Positions 25,826 through 33,487 of a DNA stretch of 64,000 nt are shown here, piece after piece; within the stretch, counting starts at the first letter, position 1; each line of letters begins with the position of its first letter. The stretch covers positions 1 through 64,000 of the forward strand of contig NZ_CAKSZA010000009.1 of the NCBI RefSeq assembly GCF_934525195.1, written 5' to 3'. A program made the position numbers and the translations under genes. Source of the DNA: an uncultured Eubacterium sp. Lineage in GTDB: Bacteria; Bacillota; Clostridia; Oscillospirales; Acutalibacteraceae. Below the pieces are notes generated by a model. It did not search any database and was not told the DNA's origin. It was given only the letters and a program-made list of their open reading frames with translations.

Positions 25826-26482
25826 GTGAATGTTTATGGGAGAGATGGACATCGTAGCAGAATACGAGAATCATATCTTACCAACAACGGTGTTGATATG
25901 GATGACGTTCACATTGTTGAGCTTTTTTTGTCGTTGATTATTCCACGAAAGGATGTCAAACCCATTGCGTATTCTCTTTTTAACCGATTTGGCAGTCTTG
26001 AAAAAATATTTTCTGCTGACTATGACGAACTTGTTAAAATAAACGGAATAGGCAAAAATGCCGCCGTCAGTATAATGATGTACAGAGATTTGATGAACCG
26101 TATTGGCGATTCACCCTCAATCAATCTTTATAACAAGGAAATGCGTCTTGCGTTTGTTAAAACTGATTTGTTTGGTGATAAAAAATACAGGATAGTGTTT
26201 GTCGGCGGGGACGGCGATTGTATGGACAAAATTGAGTTCTCTTGTTTTGACGGTGCTGTAAAAAACAGCATAGTTGAGCATATTATCAATTATAATTGTC
26301 ATTCTGTTTTTGTAGTGAGGTACGGCAGCGAAAATATTTTGGGTGAGGATGTCAATTTTATTTCCGAATTCAAAATGCTTGTAAATCCAATCGGGGCTGT
26401 ATTTTTGGATTATGTTACAGTCGGCTTAGATAAGGCTGTTAGCATAAGTGATACGGTTCATTACAAGCTGATTGAAAAATAA
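25826..26482 (+). CDS. RadC-like (UPF0758) protein with a degenerate JAMM site
   Basis: This 218-residue protein has the N-terminal helix-hairpin-helix part of RadC proteins (SLEKIFSADYDELVKINGIG near residue 60-80) and a C-terminal MPN/JAB-like part ending in FLDYVTVG, which aligns to the family's LDHxIVG. The zinc-binding HxHPSG..PSxxD motif expected before it is missing; the matching place reads RYGSENILGEDVN (residues 165-177), with no His pair. The protein is therefore probably not a metalloprotease/nuclease. The GTG at 25826 is used because GGAGGTG lies six bases upstream. RadC's own role is poorly defined. Confidence 0.75.
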   Translation: MNVYGRDGHRSRIRESYLTNNGVDMDDVHIVELFLSLIIPRKDVKPIAYSLFNRFGSLEKIFSADYDELVKINGIGKNAAVSIMMYRDLMNRIGDSPSINLYNKEMRLAFVKTDLFGDKKYRIVFVGGDGDCMDKIEFSCFDGAVKNSIVEHIINYNCHSVFVVRYGSENILGEDVNFISEFKMLVNPIGAVFLDYVTVGLDKAVSISDTVHYKLIEK

Positions 26483-26547
26483 AATAATTATATCTGTTTG
26501 GGTTAAGTGTGCGACCATTTACGAATAACAGAAGAAGGAGGAAATTT

Positions 26548-27897
26548 ATGAACGATTACATTGAAAAAGTAATTGCAACAGTAGAACGCAGGGACAATGC
26601 AAAACCTGAATATATCCAATGTGTTAAAGAAGTTTTCAGGTCGCTTGAGGCTGTTATTGAAGAACATCCCGAATATGTTGAGGATGATTTGCTTCAGCGT
26701 ATGGCAGAGCCTGACCGACTCATCACATTCCGTGTGGCTTGGGTTGATGATGAGGGCAAAACTCAAATTAACAGAGGCTATCGTGTTCAGTTCAATTCGG
26801 CTATCGGTCCTTACAAGGGCGGACTTCGTTTTCATCCAAGCGTAAATTCATCAATTATGTATTTCCTCGGCTTTGAGCAAACTTTCAAGAACTCGCTCAC
26901 AGGACTTCCTATGGGCGGTGCAAAGGGTGGCTCAGATTTCGACCCAAGAGGCAGAAGCAAGGGCGAAATTATGAGATTCTGCCAGGCATTTATGACAGAA
27001 CTTTACAGACATATCGGTCCGAATGTTGATGTTCCTGCGGGTGATATCGGCGTTGGCACAAGAGAAATCGGCTTCTTGTTCGGTCAGTACAAGCGTATTG
27101 CAGATGCGTTTGAAAACGGCGTAATAACAGGCAAAGGCCTTTCCTACGGCGGTTCACTTATCAGACCCGAAGCAACAGGCTACGGCGCCGTTTATTACAC
27201 ACAAGAGGTGTTCAAGCACGAGGGCGATACTATCGAGGGCAAAATTTTTGCGGTTTCAGGCTTTGGTAATGTAGCTTGGGGCGCATGCAAAAAGCTCGCA
27301 GAGCTTGGCGCAAAGCCTGTTACAATTTCAGGTCCTGACGGATATATCTATGACGAGGACGGAATTGTTACCGAAGAAAAGCTGAACTACCTACTTGAAA
27401 TGAGAGCATCAGGCAGAGACAGGGCACAGGATTATGCCGACAAATTCGGCGTTCCGTTCTTCCCGGGTGAAAAACCTTGGGGCGTAAAGGTTGATGTTGT
27501 TATGCCTTGTGCAACCCAAAATGAGGTTGATTTGGAAGAAGCAAAGAAAATCATTGCAAACGGAACAAAGTATTATATTGAAGTTGCAAATATGCCGACA
27601 ACAGAGGATGCGCTCAATCTTCTTATCGACACAGATGGCATAATCGTTGCACCGTCAAAGGCTGTTAACGCAGGCGGTGTTTGTGTATCGGGTCTTGAAA
27701 TGAGCCAAAACTCACAGCGTCTTTCTTGGACAGCAGAAGAAGTTGACGAAAAGCTGCATAATGCTATGATTAACATTCACAAACATTCTGTTGAGGCTGC
27801 CGAAAAATACGGACTTGGCTATAATCTTGTTGCAGGTGCAAACATTGCAGGCTTTGAAAAGGTCGCAGAAGCTATGATGGAACAAGGTATCTATTAA
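26548..27897 (+). CDS. gdhA: Glutamate dehydrogenase (hexameric, GdhA type)
   Basis: This 449-residue enzyme has RVQFNSAIGPYKGGLRFHPS, GLPMGGAKGGSDFDPRGRSK (active-site Lys), VPAGDIGVGTREIGFLFGQY and the Rossmann region FAVSGFGNVAWGACKKLAEL. Length and pattern match the NADP-dependent, assimilatory type, which makes glutamate from 2-oxoglutarate and ammonia; coenzyme preference is inferred. The ATG at 26548 has AAGGAGGAAA upstream. A terminator follows. Confidence 0.96.
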   Translation: MNDYIEKVIATVERRDNAKPEYIQCVKEVFRSLEAVIEEHPEYVEDDLLQRMAEPDRLITFRVAWVDDEGKTQINRGYRVQFNSAIGPYKGGLRFHPSVNSSIMYFLGFEQTFKNSLTGLPMGGAKGGSDFDPRGRSKGEIMRFCQAFMTELYRHIGPNVDVPAGDIGVGTREIGFLFGQYKRIADAFENGVITGKGLSYGGSLIRPEATGYGAVYYTQEVFKHEGDTIEGKIFAVSGFGNVAWGACKKLAELGAKPVTISGPDGYIYDEDGIVTEEKLNYLLEMRASGRDRAQDYADKFGVPFFPGEKPWGVKVDVVMPCATQNEVDLEEAKKIIANGTKYYIEVANMPTTEDALNLLIDTDGIIVAPSKAVNAGGVCVSGLEMSQNSQRLSWTAEEVDEKLHNAMINIHKHSVEAAEKYGLGYNLVAGANIAGFEKVAEAMMEQGIY

Positions 27898-27900
27898 AAT

Positions 27901-27936
27901 AAAACTGTGGAGATGTCTATTTCTCCACAGTTTTTT
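27901..27936 (+). terminator. Terminator of gdhA
   Basis: AAACTGTGGAG / CTCCACAGTTTTTT hairpin. Confidence 0.9.
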
Positions 27937-28032
27937 GTTTATAAATTGTTTTTATTTAATTCAGGTGTCAAAATAAATTTATTGTGATTATCCATACTAT
28001 ATGATAAAATAAATATGTAAATGAGTGATACA

Positions 28033-28110
28033 ATGTCCCCGATTGAAATAAAAAGAACGACTGCAATCAAAGTTGCAGAGGCGTTGAATAGTAGGAGAAC
28101 ACTAAAATGA
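28033..28110 (+). CDS. Possible 25-residue leader peptide or gene remnant
   Basis: An ATG-started frame (MSPIEIKRTTAIKVAEALNS, then RRTLK) has a weak GAGTGA ribosome site and ends in TGA overlapping the next gene's ATG by four bases (ATGA). Such overlap suggests translational coupling with the deaminase gene. It may instead be the end of a lost gene. No family is recognised. Confidence 0.3.
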   Translation: MSPIEIKRTTAIKVAEALNSRRTLK

Positions 28111-28520
28111 TGAAACACAAATTCAATAGTAAGCTTATACAAGATGAGCAGATTGAAAATCTATATGATATGGCAAAATCAGTAGCAATACCAAAAGTTA
28201 TAAATGAGCAAATGAGTTCAGGTGGTGTAGGTGCTGCTATTTTAACAAAACAAGGAAATATTTACACAGGTGTTTGTATAGATACGGATTGTTCGCTTGG
28301 TATGTGCGCCGAGCGAAATGCCTTGTCAACAATGATTACTAATGGCGAGTATGAAGTTGAGATGATTATTGCGGTTACTAAAGTCGGCAAGGTAATTCCT
28401 CCTTGCGGTGCCTGTCGTGAATTTATGTGGCAACTTAAGAATTCAAGAGATATTAAGGTTGTTTTGGACAATGAAGAAACGGTTGTTAATCTTGAAGATT
28501 TAATGCCATATCCGTATTAA
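28107..28520 (+). CDS. Cytidine deaminase-like zinc enzyme
   Basis: This 137-residue protein has the two zinc-binding signatures of the cytidine deaminase fold: CAERNAL (Cys-Ala-Glu, with the catalytic Glu) and PPCGACREFMWQ. The size suits both cytidine deaminase and blasticidin-S deaminase relatives. In place of the usual HAE it has CAE, which is the tetrameric CDA type with three Cys ligands. It most likely converts cytidine or deoxycytidine to the uridine form. AGGAG sits nine bases before the ATG. It sits at the start of a patchy, recently rearranged region. Confidence 0.8.
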   Translation: MMKHKFNSKLIQDEQIENLYDMAKSVAIPKVINEQMSSGGVGAAILTKQGNIYTGVCIDTDCSLGMCAERNALSTMITNGEYEVEMIIAVTKVGKVIPPCGACREFMWQLKNSRDIKVVLDNEETVVNLEDLMPYPY

Positions 28521-28594
28521 TTGTTAAATTCGTTATACGATGAACTGAATTTAGATTTATAATTAGGTGTGCTCTTAAGCATTAATCAGTACTG

Positions 28595-28626
28595 ACTCCG
28601 ACTAAACATGAGTATATGGAGTGATG
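28595..28626 (+). repeat. 32-bp direct repeat, copy 1
   Basis: The same 32 bases, containing ACTCCGACTAAACATGAGTA and then TATGGAGTGATG, recur at 29389-29420. The ends ACTCC and GGAGT are complementary. From its ATG (28608) a 20-codon frame runs (MSIWSDDYMNFNGDKITFII) to TAA 28668-28670. Confidence 0.85.
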
Positions 28627-28696
28627 ATTATATGAATTTTAATGGTGATAAGATAACATTCATTATATAAATTGAATCAGAAGGGCAGGCGATAAT

Positions 28697-29260
28697 ATGA
28701 TCAAGATTGATGCAGGTGATTTTTTCTTGGTTGAGCCTAGTGAAGTATACGCAGAACAAATTCGTGAATATCGACAGGATTTTTTGGATACTGACAGCTC
28801 AATGGATGGCTGCGGTCCTCTTCGCAGATACGAGGACCCTATTACATACATTTCAGAATGTAAAAAATATTTGAATCCCAAAACTCTTCCTGACGGAACA
28901 GTTATAGCAACGCAGTTTTTATATGTGCGCAAGGCTGATATGCGTTTAGTCGGAATGATACAGATAAGGCATTATTTTAATGACTATCTCTCAAAATATG
29001 GCGGACATATTGGATATTCCGTAAAACCAAGCGAACGAAGAAAAGGATATGCCACATCAATGTTGAATGCGGTTTTGCCTTATTGCAAAGAAATCGGTCT
29101 TGAAAAAATACTCATATCCTGTATTGATGGTAATATAGGAAGTGAAAAAGCCATTTTGAATAATGGCGGCGTTTACGAATCTACCGTATATGAGCCACGC
29201 AGAAAATTCAGAGTGAAAAGACACAAACTAAAAAGATTTTGGATTTATTTGAGTGATTAA
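28697..29260 (+). CDS. GNAT family N-acetyltransferase
   Basis: This 187-residue protein has the GNAT acetyl-CoA-binding stretch VKPSERRKGYATSMLNAVLP (R-x-x-G-x-A type) near residue 115, preceded by VGMIQIRHYF and GGHIGYSV. The C-terminal part is basic. The substrate is unknown. It sits between two copies of a 32-bp repeat, like a cassette. AAGGGCAGG lies upstream of the ATG. Confidence 0.85.
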   Translation: MIKIDAGDFFLVEPSEVYAEQIREYRQDFLDTDSSMDGCGPLRRYEDPITYISECKKYLNPKTLPDGTVIATQFLYVRKADMRLVGMIQIRHYFNDYLSKYGGHIGYSVKPSERRKGYATSMLNAVLPYCKEIGLEKILISCIDGNIGSEKAILNNGGVYESTVYEPRRKFRVKRHKLKRFWIYLSD

Positions 29261-29388
29261 ACTGAAAGAATACATTTGGAAAAAATATTGCTTAATGCAA
29301 TTTGTATTGAGCCTGTTGAATATGCGAATGGCAATATAGAATCCAAAGATAAGACAGAAAAGTACAAAAATACAGGTCAAAAAATTAC
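29261..29388 (+). pseudogene. Open remnant after the GNAT gene
   Basis: Directly after the GNAT stop the same frame stays open for about 60 codons, running through the second 32-bp repeat to TGA 29439-29441. It has no start codon near its beginning. It may be the tail of a lost gene. No family is recognised. Confidence 0.3.
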
Positions 29389-29420
29389 ACTCCGACTAAA
29401 CATGAGTATATGGAGTGATG
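29389..29420 (+). repeat. 32-bp direct repeat, copy 2
   Basis: Identical to 28595-28626. Its GGAG end lies close to the start of the P-loop kinase gene, and its ATG opens a short frame MSIWSDGEKNVY. Confidence 0.85.
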
Positions 29421-29429
29421 GTGAGAAAA

Positions 29430-30104
29430 ATGTTTATTGAAAATAATATACTAAAGCATTATTTGAAAAATGTATATTTCATTACAGGAACTGCTTATGC
29501 AGGCAAATCTACAATGGTGAAAATGCTTGCAGAAAAATATGATTTGATATTCTGCGGAGAAAACTATACTTGTGATATTACAGATAAAGTAGCAGATCCT
29601 GATATTCAACCGAATTTATGCTTTATGAATTTAATGAACAGTTGGGAGGATTTTGTAAAACGTTCCCCTGAAGAATATGAAAAATGGATGTATGGCACGT
29701 CTGATGAAGTAGCAGGATTTGAAATTGCAGAACTAATATCACTTTCCAAAGACAAAAAAGTAATTGTTGATACCAATATTCCGATTGATGTGCTGAAAGA
29801 AATATCAGATTATAATCATGTTGCAGTTATGTTGTCACCTCAAAGTATGAGTGTGGAGCGATTTTTTGACAGAAATGACGAAGAAAAGCAATTCATCCTC
29901 AGTGTAATCAAAAATTGCGATAATTCGGAAGATGTAATGGCAAATTACAAGGCAGGGTTAGAGTTGATTAACAGTGAAAAGCATTATAACGAATATGCCC
30001 AAAGCGGATTCTTTATTTTGGTTCGTGATGATAGTGAACAGGATACACGAAAAGAAGTTTGTGAGAAACTTGCAAAGCATTTTGGCTTTGTGAAAGGTAA
30101 ATAA
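29430..30104 (+). CDS. P-loop kinase-like ATP-binding protein
   Basis: This 224-residue protein has a Walker A motif FITGTAYAGKSTM near residue 20 and a Walker-B-like stretch KKVIVDTNIP, as in small-molecule kinases of the AAA_33/shikimate kinase-like group. The C-terminus has a lid-like charged region. The ATG at 29430 gives the N-terminus MFIENNILKHYLKNVYF, which matches how related proteins begin; GTG 29415 or ATG 29418 are possible but sit on the repeat's GGAG. The substrate is unknown. Confidence 0.7.
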   Translation: MFIENNILKHYLKNVYFITGTAYAGKSTMVKMLAEKYDLIFCGENYTCDITDKVADPDIQPNLCFMNLMNSWEDFVKRSPEEYEKWMYGTSDEVAGFEIAELISLSKDKKVIVDTNIPIDVLKEISDYNHVAVMLSPQSMSVERFFDRNDEEKQFILSVIKNCDNSEDVMANYKAGLELINSEKHYNEYAQSGFFILVRDDSEQDTRKEVCEKLAKHFGFVKGK

Positions 30105-30172
30105 ATGATTAACATTTTACTTGAATGATATGAAATAAATTCCGATTATCTTTATGATGACTTGAAAAACTA

Positions 30173-30486
30173 CCTGCTGATGCAACACCAATATTCCATT
30201 TAAACCAAGGATGGCAGTACCAACACGCCGAATACCAACGCTTGTTAGCAGAACATAACATTACTCAAAGTATGTCCCGAAAGGGCAACTGTATGGATAA
30301 CGGAACTATGGAGAATTTCTTTGGCAGACTCAAAAATGAAATGTTCTACGGCGAAAAATTTGAAAGCGTTAACGCTTTCATTGATGAACTAAAAAATATA
30401 TTCATTACTACAACAATGAAAGTATTTCCATAAAACTAAAAGGAATGAGCCCGGTACAATACCGAACTCATTCACTTGCAATTTAA
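30173..30486 (+). pseudogene. IS3-family transposase C-terminal fragment, frameshifted
   Basis: The reading gives WQYQHAEYQRLLAEHNITQS, SMSRKGNCMDNGTMENFFG and RLKNEMFY, the end of the DDE integrase domain of IS3/IS150 OrfB (the final catalytic Glu lies in TMENFFG). At about 30402 the frame shifts: CTAAAAAATAT has six A where seven would continue with KKYIHYYN...LKGMSPVQYR to TAA 30484-30486. The N-terminal two thirds are missing. Confidence 0.85.
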
Positions 30487-30554
30487 TATTTAATTTTTTC
30501 TAAATTTTTTGGGATACCATTTCAGAGGGGCTGATTGAAATAGTAATGCGATGT

Positions 30555-30635
30555 CAAACCATCAGTGCCGACTTTCAGTCGGTAAGCCGGTAAGCGACCC
30601 TTATAGGGTCTGTGCAAACCATCGGTTCAACCAGT
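30555..30635. other. Paired small hairpins in a non-coding stretch
   Basis: CCGACTTTCAGTCGG (30568-30582) and GACCCTTATAGGGTC (30596-30610) lie between two partial repeats of CAAACCATC. This looks like a small structured intergenic repeat. Otherwise 30487-30664 holds no gene. Confidence 0.45.
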
Positions 30636-30664
30636 GGTTATGATTAAATAAACTTATTATATTT

Positions 30665-30856
30665 TTATAAATCATCTGCATCTTGCACAGGTTCTTCCAA
30701 AACTCCGTCATAGTAGGTTTCTTTGGTTATGCCCGTGTATGAACCGTTGTCGTCAAGCTGAACGACCTCTGGATGGAAGAATTTACGCAAATCGATTATT
30801 TCTTTTGTGTTGCCCAAATCATCATTTTGATAGCTTGGCTTTTTGCCTTTTTTCAT
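30665..30856 (-). CDS. Small hypothetical protein
   Basis: A 63-residue, mostly acidic protein with a basic start (MKKGKKPSYQNDD). The ATG has a good ribosome site (GCAGAGGTGATTTTTT), which is the 3' arm of a hairpin. No family is recognised. It follows the 207-residue gene by 41 bases and may be co-transcribed with it, subject to the hairpin. Confidence 0.6.
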   Translation of the reverse strand: MKKGKKPSYQNDDLGNTKEIIDLRKFFHPEVVQLDDNGSYTGITKETYYDGVLEEPVQDADDL

Positions 30857-30863
30857 AAAAAAT

Positions 30864-30891
30864 CACCTCTGCATTATTTTTTGCAGAGGTG
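30864..30891 (-). promoter_or_regulatory. Hairpin that contains the ribosome site of the small gene
   Basis: CACCTCTGC / GCAGAGGTG (9-bp perfect stem) is followed on the minus strand by ATTTTTT and then the ATG. The same bases can act as a terminator for the upstream gene or as a lid on the ribosome site of the small gene. Confidence 0.6.
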
Positions 30892-30897
30892 TTCATT

Positions 30898-31521
30898 TTA
30901 TGCTTTTTCAACATCAACTTGAGCGATTTTGTCAAGAAAATCTTTTGTTGTCACAACTTGTCCCATATCAAGAAAATCATCCATATTCATATTGAAATTG
31001 TTTACATAGATCGGTGCACCGGCGTATTCAACATCAATGTGCAGTCTTTTGGCATCTTCTTTGATTTGATTTGGGTCAAACGAATTTGTGTCGTATTGCT
31101 TTTCGGCAAGCACTTCGTTATTGTTGAGATATTGCAAAATAATATTGCGGTTTGAACGGGATATAGAAATATACTTTGTGTGAGCCTTTGACAGAGTTTG
31201 ACCCATAGTTGTTTGGGCAACGGCTTTGCAGGTGTCGCTGTGCAAAAAGAATTCGTTTAAAAAGATATGCTCAAGTGCGGTTGTGTCATCAGGCACAATG
31301 ATTGCAAAAACATATTTGCTCACTTTTTTGCCGTATAATTTGAGCATAAATTCTTTAAAATAGTATTGACATTCCGAAATTTTGCTTGCAAATTGATGAT
31401 AAAATGGAATGTTTGGTACATTTTCTATTCCCGGCATATTGAAGGCTACAAACTTGTTTTCGTCTTTTTCTTTAACAAGTATGTTCCTGTTTGTAATTAT
31501 AATAGGTATTGTTTTAGGCAT
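30898..31521 (-). CDS. Hypothetical protein, possibly a shortened actin-fold protein
   Basis: This 207-residue protein has a section KYVFAIIVPDDTTALEHIFL, then NEFFLHSDTCKAVAQTTMGQ and KYISISRSNRNIILQYLNNN. The order (VP..., then a helix, then a repeated strand with a polar turn) faintly recalls MreB/FtsA-like actin folds, but the nucleotide-binding signatures are not clear. No membrane segment or signal peptide is seen. The function is unknown. Confidence 0.55.
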   Translation of the reverse strand: MPKTIPIIITNRNILVKEKDENKFVAFNMPGIENVPNIPFYHQFASKISECQYYFKEFMLKLYGKKVSKYVFAIIVPDDTTALEHIFLNEFFLHSDTCKAVAQTTMGQTLSKAHTKYISISRSNRNIILQYLNNNEVLAEKQYDTNSFDPNQIKEDAKRLHIDVEYAGAPIYVNNFNMNMDDFLDMGQVVTTKDFLDKIAQVDVEKA

Positions 31522-31708
31522 AGCATTGTCCTTTTTTGATTGATAAGTACATTATATATCATTTTGTGCATATTTTCAATAGTGCGAGTTGCGTGTCTGC
31601 TTTGTGGCGTGATTATATTATCAAAGTGTTACAATTTAGTAATTTTTGTGGATATTTGGTGTATTTGTGGTATAATTAATCTGTTATTTTTTGAAAGGAA
31701 CACTTTTT

Positions 31709-33412
31709 ATGAACGATAACGAATTAGAAGAGATACTTAATGAGATAAAAAATAATAAAGCACCAAAAAAGGAATTGGATTCAGAGGAATTTGAGGATAT
31801 ACTCAGCAGTCTTAATTCTCAGCCTCTTGAGGAAAGAATTGAGAGCGAACAGCAGGCTTTGGCAGAGGAAAAAGCCAAAGAACCAAAAGAAGAACTTGTT
31901 GTTGAATCAATGCCGATTGATGAGCCGAAAGAGGAACTTCACGCCGAGCCTAAGCAGGACGAATTTCATCTTGTATCGGAAGCTTTACAGGAACAAGACG
32001 ATGAGGACGATTTCAAACCGGCAAATGAAATTGTTGATTTGATTGAGGAAGAACCCGAACATAACGAATATATCAAAATTCCCGATAAACCTGTTGAGGA
32101 AGAACCGAGTGCGGAAGAAACCGAGAATGACGAAGAATACGAGGAAGAATATCCTGAAGAAAATGAAAATGCAGACGCACAGCCGTCAAAGCAGGACGAT
32201 GACAATAATGTGTATTTTTCCGAAATGGCAGAGCAGGTTGACGACAAAAAAGCAAAGAAAAAAGGCAAGACTGTTGCCATTGTGATTGTTGTTTTGGCAC
32301 TTGTTGTCGCTATTGCAGTCGGTGTTTATTTTTACTTTTTCAACGGTGCAAAAAATGAAGAATCGACAACCGTAACAAAGGCACAGGCAACCGAAATTGT
32401 CACCGAAAAAGCACCGCTCGGACCGCAAAATCCGCTTACAGGTGAAACAGGCTATGACGAAAGTGCTCTCACACAGCGTCCTGTTGCCGTTGTTGTTGAA
32501 AACGAATATTCAACTTCATCCGTAAGACCGCAGTGGGGACTTGCAGATGCGGATATAGTTCTTGAGGGCGAAAGCGAATTCTCAACAAGAATGTTGCTTT
32601 TCTGGGCAGATTACAACAAAGTACCCGAGCAAGTAGGTCCGGCACGCTCTGCACGACCGCCGTTTATTCATTTTTCACAGTTGTTCAACGCTGTGTTTAT
32701 TCACGCAGGTCTTTCCCGTTCAAAGGACAATTATGTCGGCGCAGACGAAGTGTTTAAGAACGAAAATGTTGACCACATCAATCTTTTGAGTTTTTCGGAA
32801 TCAAGTTCGTATTTCCACAGAGATAAGAGCAGAACAAGTACAATCGAGCACACAGGCTGTCTTATGGGAGCACATACTGCCGAGATGCTTCAAAAGTCAA
32901 ATATTAATTTGAAATTGAATGAAAGCAAGTTCACAAAACTTCAGTTTAATGACGAGGCTAAGGCATTGTCAACAAACACCGCTAATGAGGTTTCGTTCAG
33001 ATGGTCAAAGGGTTATTGTCCAAAGGTCGGCAAGTATAGTTACGATACAGAAAAGCATAAGTACACAACAACCGATTTCGATTCAAAGTACGGCACTTCG
33101 GGTGTTGAGTGGGAAAACTTGATTTTCTTGCTTGACGAAACAGAATATATCGTTAAGCACAATTATAAGCACGCAGGCAACAGCGAAACTTATTGTAACT
33201 ATAAGTTGTCGGGCGGCAAGGGAATTGTTTGCTCCGAGGGCACTTGTGTTGAAATCACATGGGGCGTTAAGGACGGCAAACTTTGGATGAAGGACGCACA
33301 GGGCAATGAGGTAAAACTCAATCCGGGTAAGTCATACATCGGCTACGGCTCATCTAACCACGGCGGATATTATGAGGTTTCAGGCGCAACAAGCGATTCA
33401 ACAACCGATTAA
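31709..33412 (+). CDS. DUF3048 (YerB-like) membrane-anchored protein
   Basis: This 567-residue protein has a long acidic cytoplasmic N-terminus (about 1-185, very rich in Glu/Asp/Lys), one membrane segment (about 190-212, TVAIVIVVLALVVAIAVGVY) and an extracellular DUF3048 region. The DUF3048 region has RPVAVVVENEYSTSSVRPQW, ADIVLEGESEFSTRMLLFW and VGPARSARPPFI. B. subtilis YerB is a lipoprotein of this family; its role is unknown. The membrane anchor here replaces the lipobox. The ATG at 31709 is used with AAAGGA upstream. It is the last gene before the recombinase-led accessory region. Confidence 0.9.
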   Translation: MNDNELEEILNEIKNNKAPKKELDSEEFEDILSSLNSQPLEERIESEQQALAEEKAKEPKEELVVESMPIDEPKEELHAEPKQDEFHLVSEALQEQDDEDDFKPANEIVDLIEEEPEHNEYIKIPDKPVEEEPSAEETENDEEYEEEYPEENENADAQPSKQDDDNNVYFSEMAEQVDDKKAKKKGKTVAIVIVVLALVVAIAVGVYFYFFNGAKNEESTTVTKAQATEIVTEKAPLGPQNPLTGETGYDESALTQRPVAVVVENEYSTSSVRPQWGLADADIVLEGESEFSTRMLLFWADYNKVPEQVGPARSARPPFIHFSQLFNAVFIHAGLSRSKDNYVGADEVFKNENVDHINLLSFSESSSYFHRDKSRTSTIEHTGCLMGAHTAEMLQKSNINLKLNESKFTKLQFNDEAKALSTNTANEVSFRWSKGYCPKVGKYSYDTEKHKYTTTDFDSKYGTSGVEWENLIFLLDETEYIVKHNYKHAGNSETYCNYKLSGGKGIVCSEGTCVEITWGVKDGKLWMKDAQGNEVKLNPGKSYIGYGSSNHGGYYEVSGATSDSTTD

Positions 33413-33440
33413 AATCGAATATAGCACAACGCAAAACAAA

Positions 33441-33476
33441 AAGGTGATGAACCAAATCGGTTCACCGCCTTTTTTC
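33441..33476 (+). terminator. Terminator of the DUF3048 gene
   Basis: AAAGGTGATGAACC / GGTTCACCGCCTTTTTT hairpin with a T-run. It marks the last clear core signal before the accessory region. Confidence 0.75.
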
Positions 33477-33487
33477 TTCATCAACAA

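Noticed and set aside
28595..29420. 32-bp repeats considered as integron attC sites or a CRISPR pair
   Set aside because: No GTTRRRY core, no long imperfect attC stem, only two copies and a spacer of about 760 bases containing a gene.
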